64,000 bases of DNA from Paenibacillus sp. W2I17 (GTDB taxonomy: Bacteria; Bacillota; Bacilli; Paenibacillales; Paenibacillaceae), in contig NZ_JAUSXM010000001.1 in the NCBI RefSeq assembly GCF_030815985.1, forward strand, positions 1,488,001 through 1,552,000. Direction: 5' to 3'. The first letter of the stretch is position 1. Each line of letters opens with the position of its first letter. The position numbers were made by a program, and so were the translations under genes. Positions 55,275-64,000 of the stretch are shown here, in pieces. Below the pieces are notes generated by a model that saw nothing but the letters and a program-made list of their open reading frames with translations, had not been told where the DNA came from and ran no database searches.

Positions 55275-56693
55275 TCATGTAATGTTCACGCCGCCACTTG
55301 CATAGCCAACAACGGTATTCACAAGACTAAGTCCAGTTGCCGTTGCGGAGAATACAAGCAGAAGACGTGTCTGTGCAGTCACAGGTATAGCCAATCCGGT
55401 TGTTATGCCATTGGAGATACTACCCAATGCAATAATACCGGTGAGTGGAGGTGCCAGTGTAACGACCGCCCCCGGAACCGCAGTAAATGCATTATTCGGA
55501 GTAGGTGAACTGAATAATTGCGCAGTGATGGTCACCGTTGAACCAACTAAGGCCAAGGCTGCTGTGGTACTGAAATAGGCAGCAATGGAAGTTATAACGC
55601 CATCTCGTGGAACAGAGAACGCAAAGTTAATGAGTGGTCCGACAATCGTTCCCGTTAAATCAATGGTGCCACCCAGAATGCTGACTCCTGTTGCCGAGCT
55701 GCCGAAACCGATAAGGCTTGTCGTTCCGACCAGTCCACCAAGAACCGTTGTTAATATGGCAGGTCCGCCAGAAGCAAACGGTATGATGGCGCCCGAACCC
55801 GTAGCTCCTGTAACACCAGTGCTGCCAGTTACTCCCGCAATCCCAGCTGCCCCGGTAGCCCCGGTGACTCCGGTGGCTCCTGCTACGCCAGGATCACCTG
55901 TTGCTCCTGTAACGCCAGCTGCCCCAACAGCTCCAGTGCTCCCCGTTGCACCTGTCGCTCCTGTTGCGCCACCTGCTGGGCCTGCCGCACCCGTTGCTCC
56001 GGTAACACCTGTTGCACCTGCTGGTCCCTGGGCACCAGCAGCTCCCGGTGTACCAGCTGGACCTACACCACCCTGAGAACCAGCAGCGCCAGCCGGGCCT
56101 TGTGGACCAGGTACGCCCTGAGGACCCGCTGGTCCTGCAGGTCCTGCCGGACCTTGACTCCCTATGTTTCTAAGCCCTGTTGTGATAGCCAATTCGGTCG
56201 CCCGGATCAAAATGACCAGTTGATCTTTCTGAGCCGAATCGATATTCCCCTGTAAAATGACAGATAGGAGCACATCCAGCAATTGCTGCAAATTGGTTCC
56301 CACACTGATCGGAGAAAATGGAACGGCCTCTGCAGATACAATGGTAAGCTCCAAGACCGCTTCGAGATCTGCCTTGGTTCCCTTTTTCAAATCCGAATGA
56401 TGAACCAAAGCCAGTAATTTACGCAGTACCTCAATCAGAAGTGAAACATTGTGAGGCGTGGGATTGGCAAAAACCTGTACAATTGCTCCCTTCAACTCAC
56501 CAATTAATTTGAGAAGCAATTCGGCTTCTTTGTCAAAACACTTATGATGGTGGGTATTGTGGTGATGATTGTGGTGGTTATGATGGTGCTCGTGGTGGTG
56601 TTCTTTGTGCTGCTCTTGGGGATGGTCACAGTCCTCAGCTTTTTTTTTCTTAAATCCGCTCCAACCATATCTGATGCGTTTCTTTGGTTTCAT
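55275..56693 (-). CDS. Collagen-like exosporium/spore-surface protein with His-rich N-terminus and BclB-type C-terminus
   Basis: The 472-residue protein starts with a basic stretch and a histidine-rich segment (residues 24-50, 17 His), then a helical region to about 175. Residues 178-300 are about 40 Gly-X-Y triplets ([13 protein letters not shown], then [13 protein letters not shown]), with one irregular Gly-Gly. The C-terminal roughly 170 residues (from [19 protein letters not shown]) match the BclB-type trimerising domain of exosporium glycoproteins. It likely forms a filament on the spore surface; threonines of the GAT triplets are glycosylation sites in homologues. AAGGAGG is upstream of the ATG. 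It stands alone with its own terminator. Confidence 0.88.
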   Translation of the reverse strand: MKPKKRIRYGWSGFKKKKAEDCDHPQEQHKEHHHEHHHNHHNHHHNTHHHKCFDKEAELLLKLIGELKGAIVQVFANPTPHNVSLLIEVLRKLLALVHHSDLKKGTKADLEAVLELTIVSAEAVPFSPISVGTNLQQLLDVLLSVILQGNIDSAQKDQLVILIRATELAITTGLRNIGSQGPAGPAGPAGPQGVPGPQGPAGAAGSQGGVGPAGTPGAAGAQGPAGATGVTGATGAAGPAGGATGATGATGSTGAVGAAGVTGATGDPGVAGATGVTGATGAAGIAGVTGSTGVTGATGSGAIIPFASGGPAILTTVLGGLVGTTSLIGFGSSATGVSILGGTIDLTGTIVGPLINFAFSVPRDGVITSIAAYFSTTAALALVGSTVTITAQLFSSPTPNNAFTAVPGAVVTLAPPLTGIIALGSISNGITTGLAIPVTAQTRLLLVFSATATGLSLVNTVVGYASGGVNIT

Positions 56694-56821
56694 CTTTTTT
56701 GCAGATCCTCCTTAGTGAGTCTCAATCATTCCATTACAGGCGAACATCACTGGTTTGATGATATCAGTATATTAGCAAGAAAGAATTTCGTGATTATTAT
56801 ATGAGTAGTAGCCCAACCAAA

Positions 56822-56866
56822 AGAGCGCTATCCGATGAGTACAATACTCCTGGATGCGCCCTTTTT
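56822..56866. terminator. Bidirectional terminator below the fucosidase
   Basis: GCGC-T-ATCC pairs with GGAT-G-CGC around AGTA...TACT, with T4 on the minus and T5 on the plus strand. Imperfect but long, 30 bp below the fucosidase stop. Confidence 0.65.
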
Positions 56867-56897
56867 ATATTTACAGTATTTAATTTATCTTTGTTGA

Positions 56898-58358
56898 TTA
56901 GTCCAATTTAATTTTGAAAACAATAGGCGCATTACTTTTCACAGTTGTCGTTGTGATCATCAGTGCGTCCGCTGTTCTCTCCCATTGCGGTTGTTCTTCA
57001 TAGCCAAGTACCTGAATATCTTGAATGACCCCTTGAAAATGGTGAGAATTTTCCTTCAGGGATTTAATCTGCACCACCCCGTTATCTGGATAGGCAAGAA
57101 CCGTGGCATACAGACTGCTTTCTTTTAACGTAAACCGTATATCTTCACTCGTAAATATCTTCGTATCCCCATCCGTGAATTGCCCTTCCTTCACCTCTGT
57201 CGGACCCTCGCCAAACGTACGCCAGAATGACGTGTCATAGATCGCTTCCCCATTCACTTCCAGCCACTTGCCAATGCTCAGCAAAATGTCACGATCTTCT
57301 TCCGGTATACTGCCGTCTGCTTTGGGTCCAATGTTCAGCAGTAAATTTCCGTTTTTGCTTACAATATCGACGAGATCCCGAATGATCTCCTCAGCCGTTT
57401 TATAGTTATTATTTTCCGTATAACACCATGAGTTTTTAGCGACAGCTGTATCCGTTTGCCAAAAATAGGGCTTAAGCTCAGCGAACTGTCCCCGCTCCAC
57501 ATCCGGAACGGCACTACCAAACATGTAGGCCTCATGTTTATAATTGATAGCTACAGGCACGCCCCACTCTTCGCCTTTGTTATAATAATAGGCAGCAAAT
57601 TTTTTAAGATAGGGTTTGAACGCAACCGTTTGAATCCACCAATCGAAATAAAAGACCTTTGGCTGATATTGATCGACCAGTTCACAGCAGCGAATCAACC
57701 AGTCCTCCAGATACTCCTCGGTTGGAGGTGAGTCATACAAGTCGAAGTGATCCTTAGGTTCAGGCATGGCAGGCCAATAGAAATCCCCACGCTCCAGGGG
57801 TTCCTTAATATCTGAATCAAACTCCTTCCCGTGAGACATGAAGAACCAGTGCTCGGCGCGGTGAGACGACACACATAAGGTCAGCCCCTGCTTCTCGTAT
57901 GCAACCTTCATCTCACCCAGAAGATCCCGTTTGGGGCCCATTTCATATGTGTTATAGTGAGAGATAGAGCTTTTGTACATCTGAAAACCATCATGGTGCT
58001 CAGCCACAGGCATAACATATCTCGCTCCAGCCTGTTTGAATAACGTTGCCCATTCGTCTGCATCGAACTTCTCTGCACGAAACATCGGAATGAAGTCTTT
58101 ATATCCAAAGTCCTTATGAGGTCCATATACCTCAAGGTGATGTTCATAAGCTTTGGTGCCTTGTATGTACATATTTCGCGAATACCATTCGCTATCATAG
58201 GCCGGTACAGAATATAGCCCCCAGTGAATGAATATGCCGAATTTCGCTTTTGGGTACCATTCAGGAACTTGGAAGGCGCTAAGCGAACTCCAGTTGTCCT
58301 TGAATTTACCGCTCTCAATCGTTGCTTCAATATGTTGCAAATATTCGTTTTTGTCCAT
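56898..58358 (-). CDS. Alpha-L-fucosidase, GH29
   Basis: 486 residues without a signal peptide. GH29 features are the WYPKAKFGIFIHWGLYSVPA strand near 35-53, the EHHDGF stretch and the nucleophile Asp239 in KVFYFDWW. A beta-sandwich domain follows from about 370. The enzyme releases alpha-L-fucose from oligosaccharides, here in the cytoplasm. It is divergent from an AraC regulator at 58481, which probably controls it. No transporter is next to it. Confidence 0.9.
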   Translation of the reverse strand: MDKNEYLQHIEATIESGKFKDNWSSLSAFQVPEWYPKAKFGIFIHWGLYSVPAYDSEWYSRNMYIQGTKAYEHHLEVYGPHKDFGYKDFIPMFRAEKFDADEWATLFKQAGARYVMPVAEHHDGFQMYKSSISHYNTYEMGPKRDLLGEMKVAYEKQGLTLCVSSHRAEHWFFMSHGKEFDSDIKEPLERGDFYWPAMPEPKDHFDLYDSPPTEEYLEDWLIRCCELVDQYQPKVFYFDWWIQTVAFKPYLKKFAAYYYNKGEEWGVPVAINYKHEAYMFGSAVPDVERGQFAELKPYFWQTDTAVAKNSWCYTENNNYKTAEEIIRDLVDIVSKNGNLLLNIGPKADGSIPEEDRDILLSIGKWLEVNGEAIYDTSFWRTFGEGPTEVKEGQFTDGDTKIFTSEDIRFTLKESSLYATVLAYPDNGVVQIKSLKENSHHFQGVIQDIQVLGYEEQPQWERTADALMITTTTVKSNAPIVFKIKLD

Positions 58359-58480
58359 GAGATGTTCTCATCCCTTCTGTTATTGTCTGTAGTTGTATTG
58401 TAGTGCTACGGCCGAAAGATAGACATGCAGAACACTAACTTTTAGATGGACAATAATAACCTTGTATGGAGATGAAAAGT

Positions 58481-59326
58481 ATGAATCATCAAACTTTGCT
58501 TACGAACTACCTGTCCAATCTCCAAGTCGAATTATTCATGGTCAATTACAATCGGTGCGATACGGATTGGCGGGATCTGGATTACACGCCCGATTACAGC
58601 AAGTTTTATTTCATATGCGAAGGTGAAGGTTGGCTCAAAATTGGGGATGAGGAGTATTATCCTGCGCCTAATCAACTTATTTTAATGCCAGAGGGGATCC
58701 AACAGTCATACTCTGCCATTAATGAAAGTCCTTTTCTCAAATATTGGTGTCACTTTAGCGCAAAGGTTGGGGGAATCAATTTGTTCCAAATTCTGAAATT
58801 CCCACACATCTGTACGATAGATCAACCTGAGTTGATTCAAGCAATCTTCAGCAGTATCCTTACATATGCAAAATCCGATGAAGTCTATGCCCATATGATG
58901 GCCAAGAGCAAACTGACCGAGTTACTGTCCCACTATCTAATGAATCTGGATCTGGATCAGATCTCTTTTATTAACGTTCCTGTCATGGAGAAACTGTCCA
59001 CCATTCTGGCTTATATTGATTCCAACATCGAAGAGAATATCTCGGTTCAGGATTTGGCCCAGATCGCCTACATGCATCCAAATTATTTCATTCGATTCTT
59101 CAAGCAGCAGATCGGAGTTCCTCCGATCCTCTATATTACTGGCAAAAAAATCGATAAGGCCAAGGAGTTGCTGGCCTGCACCCCAAACACAATCACTGCC
59201 ATCGCCGAGCATCTCGGTTTCAGTGATTTGTATTATTTCTCCAGACAGTTCAAAAAGCATACAGGGTTAACTCCAACGGAGTACCGCAAACAACAAACGG
59301 GACTTACAACGAAACATGGTCTATAA
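58481..59326 (+). CDS. AraC-family regulator divergent from the fucosidase
   Basis: The 281-residue product starts at the Met at 58481, nine bases below GGAG; the ATG at 58466 overlaps that site. The N-terminal cupin (RDLDYTPDYSKFYFICEGEG) would bind the sugar. The C-terminal double helix-turn-helix has AQIAYMHPNYFIRFFKQQIG and AEHLGFSDLYYFSRQFKKHTG. Divergent from the alpha-L-fucosidase, it is the likely activator of that gene in response to a fucoside. Confidence 0.9.
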   Translation: MNHQTLLTNYLSNLQVELFMVNYNRCDTDWRDLDYTPDYSKFYFICEGEGWLKIGDEEYYPAPNQLILMPEGIQQSYSAINESPFLKYWCHFSAKVGGINLFQILKFPHICTIDQPELIQAIFSSILTYAKSDEVYAHMMAKSKLTELLSHYLMNLDLDQISFINVPVMEKLSTILAYIDSNIEENISVQDLAQIAYMHPNYFIRFFKQQIGVPPILYITGKKIDKAKELLACTPNTITAIAEHLGFSDLYYFSRQFKKHTGLTPTEYRKQQTGLTTKHGL

Positions 59327-59352
59327 ATAAGCACAAAGCAGAGAGAGTTCCT

Positions 59353-60438
59353 TCATTCGGAACTCCCTCCTATTGACTTGTTTCTGTTTGATTCATGCTG
59401 AGTTACTTTCTTGAGTTCTCTCAAATAAGCATAACCATAGTTTTGATCCGGCTCAAGATAAGCCCCTTCCGCCCACTCGTTCCAGGCATTAACAAAAAGA
59501 TATTCACTTTTGTACAGCGTCCTCGCTCGTTCCATCTGTCTGGATAGATACAGCCCAAACTTCTCTGGGGTGGCCCCGAGCGTACTCTGTCCGTCAACGC
59601 CTCTCCGCGGTGTATTATCCCAATTGACAAAAGCACCTGGATAGACAATTTCTCCGTTACGGTGTGGTGTTCGTTCGAGAATGGAGGACCATACCTTGTC
59701 GTAATTCACAGCAATATGCTGCTGTCCCTTGATGTTCATTTCAATCCAGATTCCATTCATATGTCCATGTGCAAACGTATAATGCGGTTCAAATTCCATA
59801 CTCGCATCAAAGACCTGACGATTAAATGTAGGGAATCCACCAATGGTCTGCACAAAATGAATCCCTTTCAGGCCATGCTTCAAAGCCAATTCACGCCAAA
59901 ACTGAATCATTTCCTCACATTGCGGAATACTGGCTGGTCGATAGATCAGAAACAACGGCTTACCTTCCACTCGAATATATCGTTTGTCCTTAAATACTTT
60001 TACCAGATAATTAAAATGTTCTTCCCAATCCTCTCGATCCCCATAGTTCTGGGCCATGAGAATATCGGATTCTTGCCCATCCCATTTTCTTGTCCATGTC
60101 TCATTGGCCCAAGACAAACAAAAGGGAAAATCAGGCTCCCCACTATCCAAAATTTCATTCACCGGTTTTTCCAGCAAACGCTTGCCTTTGAACCAATAAT
60201 GATAATAACAAAATCCATAAATACCATGCTGTTTAGCCGTTTCCGCTTGCCACTTTCGTACATCTGGATCGGAAAGATCATAATATTTCCCCTGAAATGG
60301 CTGCTTAGGCTGATGATGACCCGAATATAAAGGCGCGGCTTTTTTTACATTCGTCCATTCGGTAAAACCGTCCCCCCACCATCGGTCGTTCTCCTCAATC
60401 CGGTGAAATTGAGGCAGATGCAGAGCAATTACCTTCAA
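59353..60438 (-). CDS. WbsX-like glycosyltransferase/glycosidase (GH99-like TIM barrel)
   Basis: The 361-residue soluble protein shows the WbsX pattern: IALHLPQFHRIEENDRWWG, GFTEWTNVKKAAPLYSGHHQP, YGFCYYHYWFKGKRLLE and FVNAWNEWAEGAYLEPD, a retaining TIM-barrel family related to GH99 that occurs in surface-polysaccharide loci. TTG start with GGAGGAG seven bases upstream. The gene directly above encodes a CgeB-like glycosyltransferase, 60 bp away, so the two probably act together on a surface glycan, perhaps of the spore. Confidence 0.85.
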   Translation of the reverse strand: MKVIALHLPQFHRIEENDRWWGDGFTEWTNVKKAAPLYSGHHQPKQPFQGKYYDLSDPDVRKWQAETAKQHGIYGFCYYHYWFKGKRLLEKPVNEILDSGEPDFPFCLSWANETWTRKWDGQESDILMAQNYGDREDWEEHFNYLVKVFKDKRYIRVEGKPLFLIYRPASIPQCEEMIQFWRELALKHGLKGIHFVQTIGGFPTFNRQVFDASMEFEPHYTFAHGHMNGIWIEMNIKGQQHIAVNYDKVWSSILERTPHRNGEIVYPGAFVNWDNTPRRGVDGQSTLGATPEKFGLYLSRQMERARTLYKSEYLFVNAWNEWAEGAYLEPDQNYGYAYLRELKKVTQHESNRNKSIGGSSE

Positions 60439-60499
60439 TCAGAACTCCTCCAATGCAGCAACATGATGCAGCCTACGCTCCTGTGATTTTTAGGATGAT

Positions 60500-61642
60500 T
60501 TATATGAAAATGATATCCAGCAGTCGCAATGTTTTTTGTAGATGGGATTGATTATATTTCATGTATGCCAGAGCATGGCTAGCGGCCAGTCTCCTTGCAT
60601 CAACACTCTGCCAGTAATATTCAAACTTCTGAGTGAGTTCTTCACAAGAGTTGTATTGTTGAAAGTTACTAAGGTCAATCCCGTTGCTCTGATTCACAGA
60701 TGGTCCTATGAGCTGAAACGTCCCACATGCGGCAATTTCCATCACGTTTTTGATTGATTCACCACTATGAATAACCAGTTTGCTTCCGTTATATAACATC
60801 TGACGAGCTTCATTCGTATGAACAGGATTGAAATCCCCGATTTGTGCCCAACCCTTTCCATCTACCCGAACCTTTTTGTTATCCAAAAGACCCGATGTTG
60901 CAATAGTGGTGACGATGCCATCCGGTTCTGCATCCCCGATGATATAAACATCCGATTCGTACTCTGGGGGAACAGCTTGCGGACAGAATAAATGTGGATC
61001 AGGTGGCATTAACAGTTCATGACTACAAGTGCTTCCCATATGATGCTGATCATCGCTTATTTGGGTTGAATGTTGTGTAAACACGTGATCAAAAATCGGT
61101 AGAATAGTTTCGCTTTGATTCACATGTTGATCGGCAGACAACCAGATGGCCTTCTTCACGGTGGATGTCCTTAATGCTGTAATATTCTCATCCGGCAAGT
61201 TTTCTTCGCTTCCGATGACCATAATCAGGTCAACATCATAGGAAGACAAACAGGCTGACACGGATTCGATATATTTAATCTCATTCACATTTCTCACGAG
61301 ATGTTTCAGACTCTGTTCAATCAGGACACAATGTGATGATATTTCTCGGTCATTACAAGGAGTAATAAGAAGCACATTTAACTCCTTATAGATCACTTTT
61401 GGCACTTCTTGGGCGGCAGGTATGCTTCCCACCTGCATCATTTTCAGCCATTGCTGATTCAGTTCCGATTGCTGTACTTCCATATGTTTACGCATGGATT
61501 TGAGTTTCCTGTTCAGAACCACATTCATCTGTCTCAGGAATAACCGGTTCGCATCATGAACTGAACGTTTCTTTTTCGTGGACTTAACCTGCGTTCTTGA
61601 CTTCTTTCGGATAACAAACCCTCCTGTTCCATGCGAAAACAT
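60500..61642 (-). CDS. CgeB-like glycosyltransferase (GT-B type) with basic N-terminus
   Basis: 380 residues from the ATG at 61642. The C-terminal half looks like the glycosyltransferase fold of spore maturation protein CgeB: NGSKLVIHSGESIKNVMEIAACGTFQLIG and a closing helical region. The N-terminus is strongly basic. The ATG has no clear Shine-Dalgarno. An in-frame ATC at 61612 has a perfect AGGAGGG six bases upstream and would start the protein as RKKSRTQVKS. I keep the ATG but note this alternative. It probably works with the WbsX-like enzyme on a spore or cell surface glycan. Confidence 0.7.
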   Translation of the reverse strand: MFSHGTGGFVIRKKSRTQVKSTKKKRSVHDANRLFLRQMNVVLNRKLKSMRKHMEVQQSELNQQWLKMMQVGSIPAAQEVPKVIYKELNVLLITPCNDREISSHCVLIEQSLKHLVRNVNEIKYIESVSACLSSYDVDLIMVIGSEENLPDENITALRTSTVKKAIWLSADQHVNQSETILPIFDHVFTQHSTQISDDQHHMGSTCSHELLMPPDPHLFCPQAVPPEYESDVYIIGDAEPDGIVTTIATSGLLDNKKVRVDGKGWAQIGDFNPVHTNEARQMLYNGSKLVIHSGESIKNVMEIAACGTFQLIGPSVNQSNGIDLSNFQQYNSCEELTQKFEYYWQSVDARRLAASHALAYMKYNQSHLQKTLRLLDIIFI

Positions 61643-61780
61643 TCTCTGCCTACAATATGCACGAAATAGTGTTTCGCTAACTCTTTTTTTGCAAAAGGGG
61701 CTTTATCCCAGGTATATAATGTGTGGCCACCCGGATCATTCCAGATCTTGTCCTCATAGAATATATGAATACTATATAGG
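61643..61780 (-). other. Coding-like stretch without a good start, upstream of the CgeB-like gene
   Basis: In one minus-strand frame this reads FYEDKIWNDPGGHTLYTW, then APFAKKELAKHYF and so on, with normal codon use. It continues in frame to 61534, overlapping the CgeB-like gene in a different frame. No ATG, GTG or TTG with a ribosome site starts it; further up it is antisense to the plus-strand gene at 61792. It could be a decayed gene, the end of a frameshifted one, or chance. Confidence 0.35.
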
Positions 61781-61791
61781 AGATGATATCT

Positions 61792-62190
61792 TTGCCAACA
61801 TTTGATAACATCCTTGTCACCGGCAATCAGACGATAAATCAAAATCTGCACGTTAATGGTAATCAAACCGTTGGTGTCGATCTAAACGTCAATGGCAGTC
61901 AGACCATAACAGGCAGCCTTCAAATCAACGCCAGCTCCTCGATTGTCAACCATTTGGGTGTAGGCGGAGTAATTGAAGCTGGAGATAGCGTAAAGGCCGC
62001 TACACAATTAATGGCACTCAATCAACCTACTCTTCCACTCTCCCTACCCGTTTTGCAACAACTCAGATATTACAATCCTGGTGTTGCAGGTCAACCCGGT
62101 TTGGTCTTAACAGGGACTGCTGGCAATCAATATATACTGTTCGTTGATGAAAGTAGTGGGACACCCCATCTCGCCATTCAACCCGTATAA
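61792..62190 (+). CDS. Small repeat protein, beta-helix-like (spore or tail-fibre type), unknown function
   Basis: Starting at TTG 61792, nine bases after GGAG, it has 132 residues. Residues 8-55 are four short repeats (NQTINQNLHVNG, NQTVGVDLNVNG, SQTITGSLQINA), a pattern that folds as a beta-helix or trimeric fibre in tail and spore-surface proteins. The C-terminal half ends in a beta-rich GQPGLVLTGTAGNQYIL. A TTGTCC/TACTAT pair upstream could be its promoter. It lies next to the surface-glycan genes, so an exosporium role is plausible but unproven. Confidence 0.65.
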   Translation: MPTFDNILVTGNQTINQNLHVNGNQTVGVDLNVNGSQTITGSLQINASSSIVNHLGVGGVIEAGDSVKAATQLMALNQPTLPLSLPVLQQLRYYNPGVAGQPGLVLTGTAGNQYILFVDESSGTPHLAIQPV

Positions 62191-62220
62191 TATAACCCTG
62201 AATCAGATGAATTTTACCAA

Positions 62221-62263
62221 AAGAAGCGATATCCGTGTACACTCCGGATATCGCTTCTTTTGG
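62221..62263. terminator. Bidirectional terminator between repeat protein and GH30
   Basis: AAGAAGCGATATCCG (62221-62235) pairs perfectly with CGGATATCGCTTCTT (62245-62259), flanked by A and T runs. It serves both convergent genes. Confidence 0.9.
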
Positions 62264-62300
62264 TTTTATTTCTGATGAAGCCTGGTTATAACTCATCCAT

Positions 62301-63650
62301 TTATAAATCTGTGATTAATACGGACAAGACACTCTTGCTTTCCAGCTGGAACCTCATCAATACATCGTCGCGCAGCTTAACCTGTATGTTGCCCGTCTCC
62401 TCCCCATCATTGAAGAGGACTAAAGCTACGGAACCATCGGCATTTTTAAAAGCCACAGAACAAATTCCATCATCACTGGATGTTGATTCGATCCGAACAG
62501 CCTTCGGGCGGATCACAGCACTGAAATGTGCCAGGGCATAATAATCAAGTGTATACGTAAGTTCCTTTGTTTGCTGATTCACCTGTACGATCCCACGACA
62601 CGTACTGCGGCCAAATCCCGGAACGGTTGGCCCGTTGTTCTCATCAAGTGCCATATTCCAAAGTACAAAGGACTTGCTGTAATTGCGAAGAATCTGAATT
62701 CCCGTTCGCATCACATTCGAGAAGGCTTGCTCAAATGGCGGGATCCACTCTCCACCCGAACCTTCAGTGAAATGCACTTCTTTCCCTGCAAAAGCTTCAT
62801 AAACCTTCGTTTGAGCAGAAGCATCGCCCCCGTACCAATGCCAGGCTACGCCATCCACTTCCTCTCCCGCTTGTTCAAGTACAGTCAGAGGATAGTCCGG
62901 TTGATCCCAGTTGTGATCGTAACAGAGAATCTTGGTTTGAATATCGGTTTGCACAAAGGCTGGTTTGAGATGGTTTTTGATAAAATCTGCTTGGGCCTCG
63001 GCTGGCATCAACATACCCGGATAGTGCCCTGGTTCATAAAGCGCCTCATTCTGTGGTGTGATGGCATGGATCGGTAATCCATGCTTGCCATACGCTTGAA
63101 TGTATTTCACGAAATATTCAGCATAAACGGGATACCATTCAGCCTTTAATTGTCCGGTAATCATCGATCCGCTCGTTTTCATCCATCCCGGTGCACTCCA
63201 TGGTGAAGCAAACAGCTTCAATTCAGGATTCAATGCCAACGCCTTTTGCGTTAAAGGGATAACGTCCCCTTCATCATGTGCAATGCTGAATTGGGTTAAT
63301 TCTGCGTCTGTCTGTTGTTCGGGCATATCGTTATAACTGTATACCGTTCTCGCATAGTCCGAAGCCCCCATTGGATTACGGATGACTGACAGCCCGATCC
63401 CTTTCTCCGGATGGAATAGTCGGGTCATGACCTCATCCCGTTGTTCATCATTCAAGATTTGGTTGATCAAATAGGCCGATGAATCGGTAAAAGAAGCACC
63501 AAATCCATCCATCTCCTGATACGTTAGCTGATCATCCAGATGGATGGTCGTTATCTCCTTATCAGCATCCAGTGGTTTCAATTGCTCTTGGGATAGAGAT
63601 ACGAATAAATCTTCTTCACCCGTAGATTTGTACATTTTGAATGTCGTCAT
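62301..63650 (-). CDS. GH30-family glycosidase (glucosylceramidase / beta-glucanase-like)
   Basis: 449 residues, no signal peptide, so cytosolic or released by lysis. The TIM barrel shows the acid/base Glu202 in TPQNEALYEPG and the nucleophile Glu296 in HFTEGSGGEW, and the strand GFGASFTDSSAYL at about 49 as in GH30. The C-terminal beta-sandwich starts near 365. It may remove beta-glucosyl units from glycolipids or beta-1,6-glucan. AAAGGAG precedes the ATG. It is 22 bp below a solute-binding protein gene, so it probably belongs to an ABC sugar operon. Confidence 0.9.
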   Translation of the reverse strand: MTTFKMYKSTGEEDLFVSLSQEQLKPLDADKEITTIHLDDQLTYQEMDGFGASFTDSSAYLINQILNDEQRDEVMTRLFHPEKGIGLSVIRNPMGASDYARTVYSYNDMPEQQTDAELTQFSIAHDEGDVIPLTQKALALNPELKLFASPWSAPGWMKTSGSMITGQLKAEWYPVYAEYFVKYIQAYGKHGLPIHAITPQNEALYEPGHYPGMLMPAEAQADFIKNHLKPAFVQTDIQTKILCYDHNWDQPDYPLTVLEQAGEEVDGVAWHWYGGDASAQTKVYEAFAGKEVHFTEGSGGEWIPPFEQAFSNVMRTGIQILRNYSKSFVLWNMALDENNGPTVPGFGRSTCRGIVQVNQQTKELTYTLDYYALAHFSAVIRPKAVRIESTSSDDGICSVAFKNADGSVALVLFNDGEETGNIQVKLRDDVLMRFQLESKSVLSVLITDL

Positions 63651-63672
63651 AGGATTCTCCTTTGTATTTCTA

Positions 63673-64000
63673 TTATTGAATGCCTAGTTTCTCTTTGTTC
63701 AATTTCATCTTTTCACTGCGTACCTTCACAATCTCTTCCCAACGATTCTCACCTAAAAATGACTTGTAAGAAGCCAGTGCATTGTCATACGAGGCATCAT
63801 CCTTGGAACGTACCATACTGACCAGTGTTGTATTCCACTTCGTATTGATTGCTGACAACGCACGAGCTTCAGGTGTGCCTTGATCCGGGCTAATATTCTC
63901 CAGAATAAAGTGTGGTTTCAGCTTGCCTTTGCCCCACTCCTGCATCTGTTTAATCGCTTCCGGAAAAGCATCTGCACTGAGTGCTTTGTGACGGTCATGA
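63673..64000 (-). CDS. ABC transporter solute-binding protein, LplA-like (cut by window edge)
   Basis: The frame is open past the last base, so only the C-terminal 109 residues are visible. They include DAFPEAIKQMQEWGKGKLKPHF and RWEEIVKVRSEKMKLNKEKLGIQ, the C-terminal pattern of LplA-type lipoproteins of Paenibacillus sugar and polysaccharide importers. The GH30 gene begins 22 bp downstream on the same strand, so they form one operon, and a beta-glucoside or similar sugar is a likely substrate. Confidence 0.8.
   Translation of the reverse strand, partial: HDRHKALSADAFPEAIKQMQEWGKGKLKPHFILENISPDQGTPEARALSAINTKWNTTLVSMVRSKDDASYDNALASYKSFLGENRWEEIVKVRSEKMKLNKEKLGIQ

Noticed and set aside
55585..56076. 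Plus-strand frame of 163 codons rich in Pro, Val and Ala
   Set aside because: It is the reverse reading of the Gly-X-Y repeats and has the expected repetitive shadow composition.

Overview
The window reads as a chromosomal stretch of a spore-forming Firmicute, most likely Paenibacillus. The reasons are many strong AGGAGG-type ribosome binding sites with frequent TTG and GTG starts, a BclB-type collagen-like exosporium protein, paired GH38/GH125 mannosidases with their own ABC importer, many AraC and GntR sugar regulators, and a repeated intergenic element with two copies here. No tRNA, rRNA, CRISPR array, phage module or intact insertion sequence was seen. The genus is an inference from gene content, not from a marker gene.

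Layout. 1-9.1 kb: the end of an MFS transporter, then four consecutive minus-strand exported or membrane-anchored hydrolases (two of them tandem paralogues) followed by an OmpR-type two-component system. Both paralogues are preceded by three half-sites spaced 11 bp, the usual geometry for an OmpR/PhoB-type regulator. 9.1-16.8 kb: a TetR repressor and divergent DHA2 efflux pump, a cytochrome P450, an FAD amine oxidoreductase with a coiled-coil partner, an AraC regulator, a HAD phosphatase and a DUF1349 protein. 16.8-22 kb: a 166-bp MITE-like element, then an operon of glycosyltransferase, class III aminotransferase, zinc alcohol dehydrogenase and MFS exporter whose product is not recognisable. 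22-28 kb: a TetR, an Lsa-like ABC-F ribosome protection ATPase with a probable leader-peptide attenuator, and small housekeeping genes (membrane protein, pentapeptide repeat, GNAT, Asp23/Gls24).

28-36 kb: a compact peptide scavenging operon with overlapping genes (FadR-type GntR, M20 amidohydrolase, peptide-binding lipoprotein, two permeases, S9 peptidase, small protein). 36-40 kb: a glycosyltransferase and an operon of two Gfo/Idh/MocA oxidoreductases with an AraC regulator, flanked by two copies of a Paenibacillus-like repeat. 40-49 kb: a mannoside utilisation operon (GH125, solute-binding protein, two permeases, GH38) with a GntR/LacI-type regulator; the GH38 gene carries a one-base frameshift in an A6 run. 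49-64 kb: a giant subtilase (1748 aa), a His-rich collagen-like spore-surface protein, an alpha-L-fucosidase with divergent AraC, two probable surface-glycan proteins (WbsX-like, CgeB-like), a small repeat protein, a GH30 glycosidase and the end of another solute-binding protein.

Taken together this is a saprophyte's toolkit: importing and trimming mannosides, fucosides, beta-glucosides and peptides, secreting proteases, decorating the spore surface, and resisting antibiotics. The items most worth a second look are the regulator half-sites in front of the duplicated hydrolases together with a non-canonical CTG start, the unrecognised glycosyltransferase/aminotransferase operon, the ABC-F leader peptide, and the frameshifted mannosidase.
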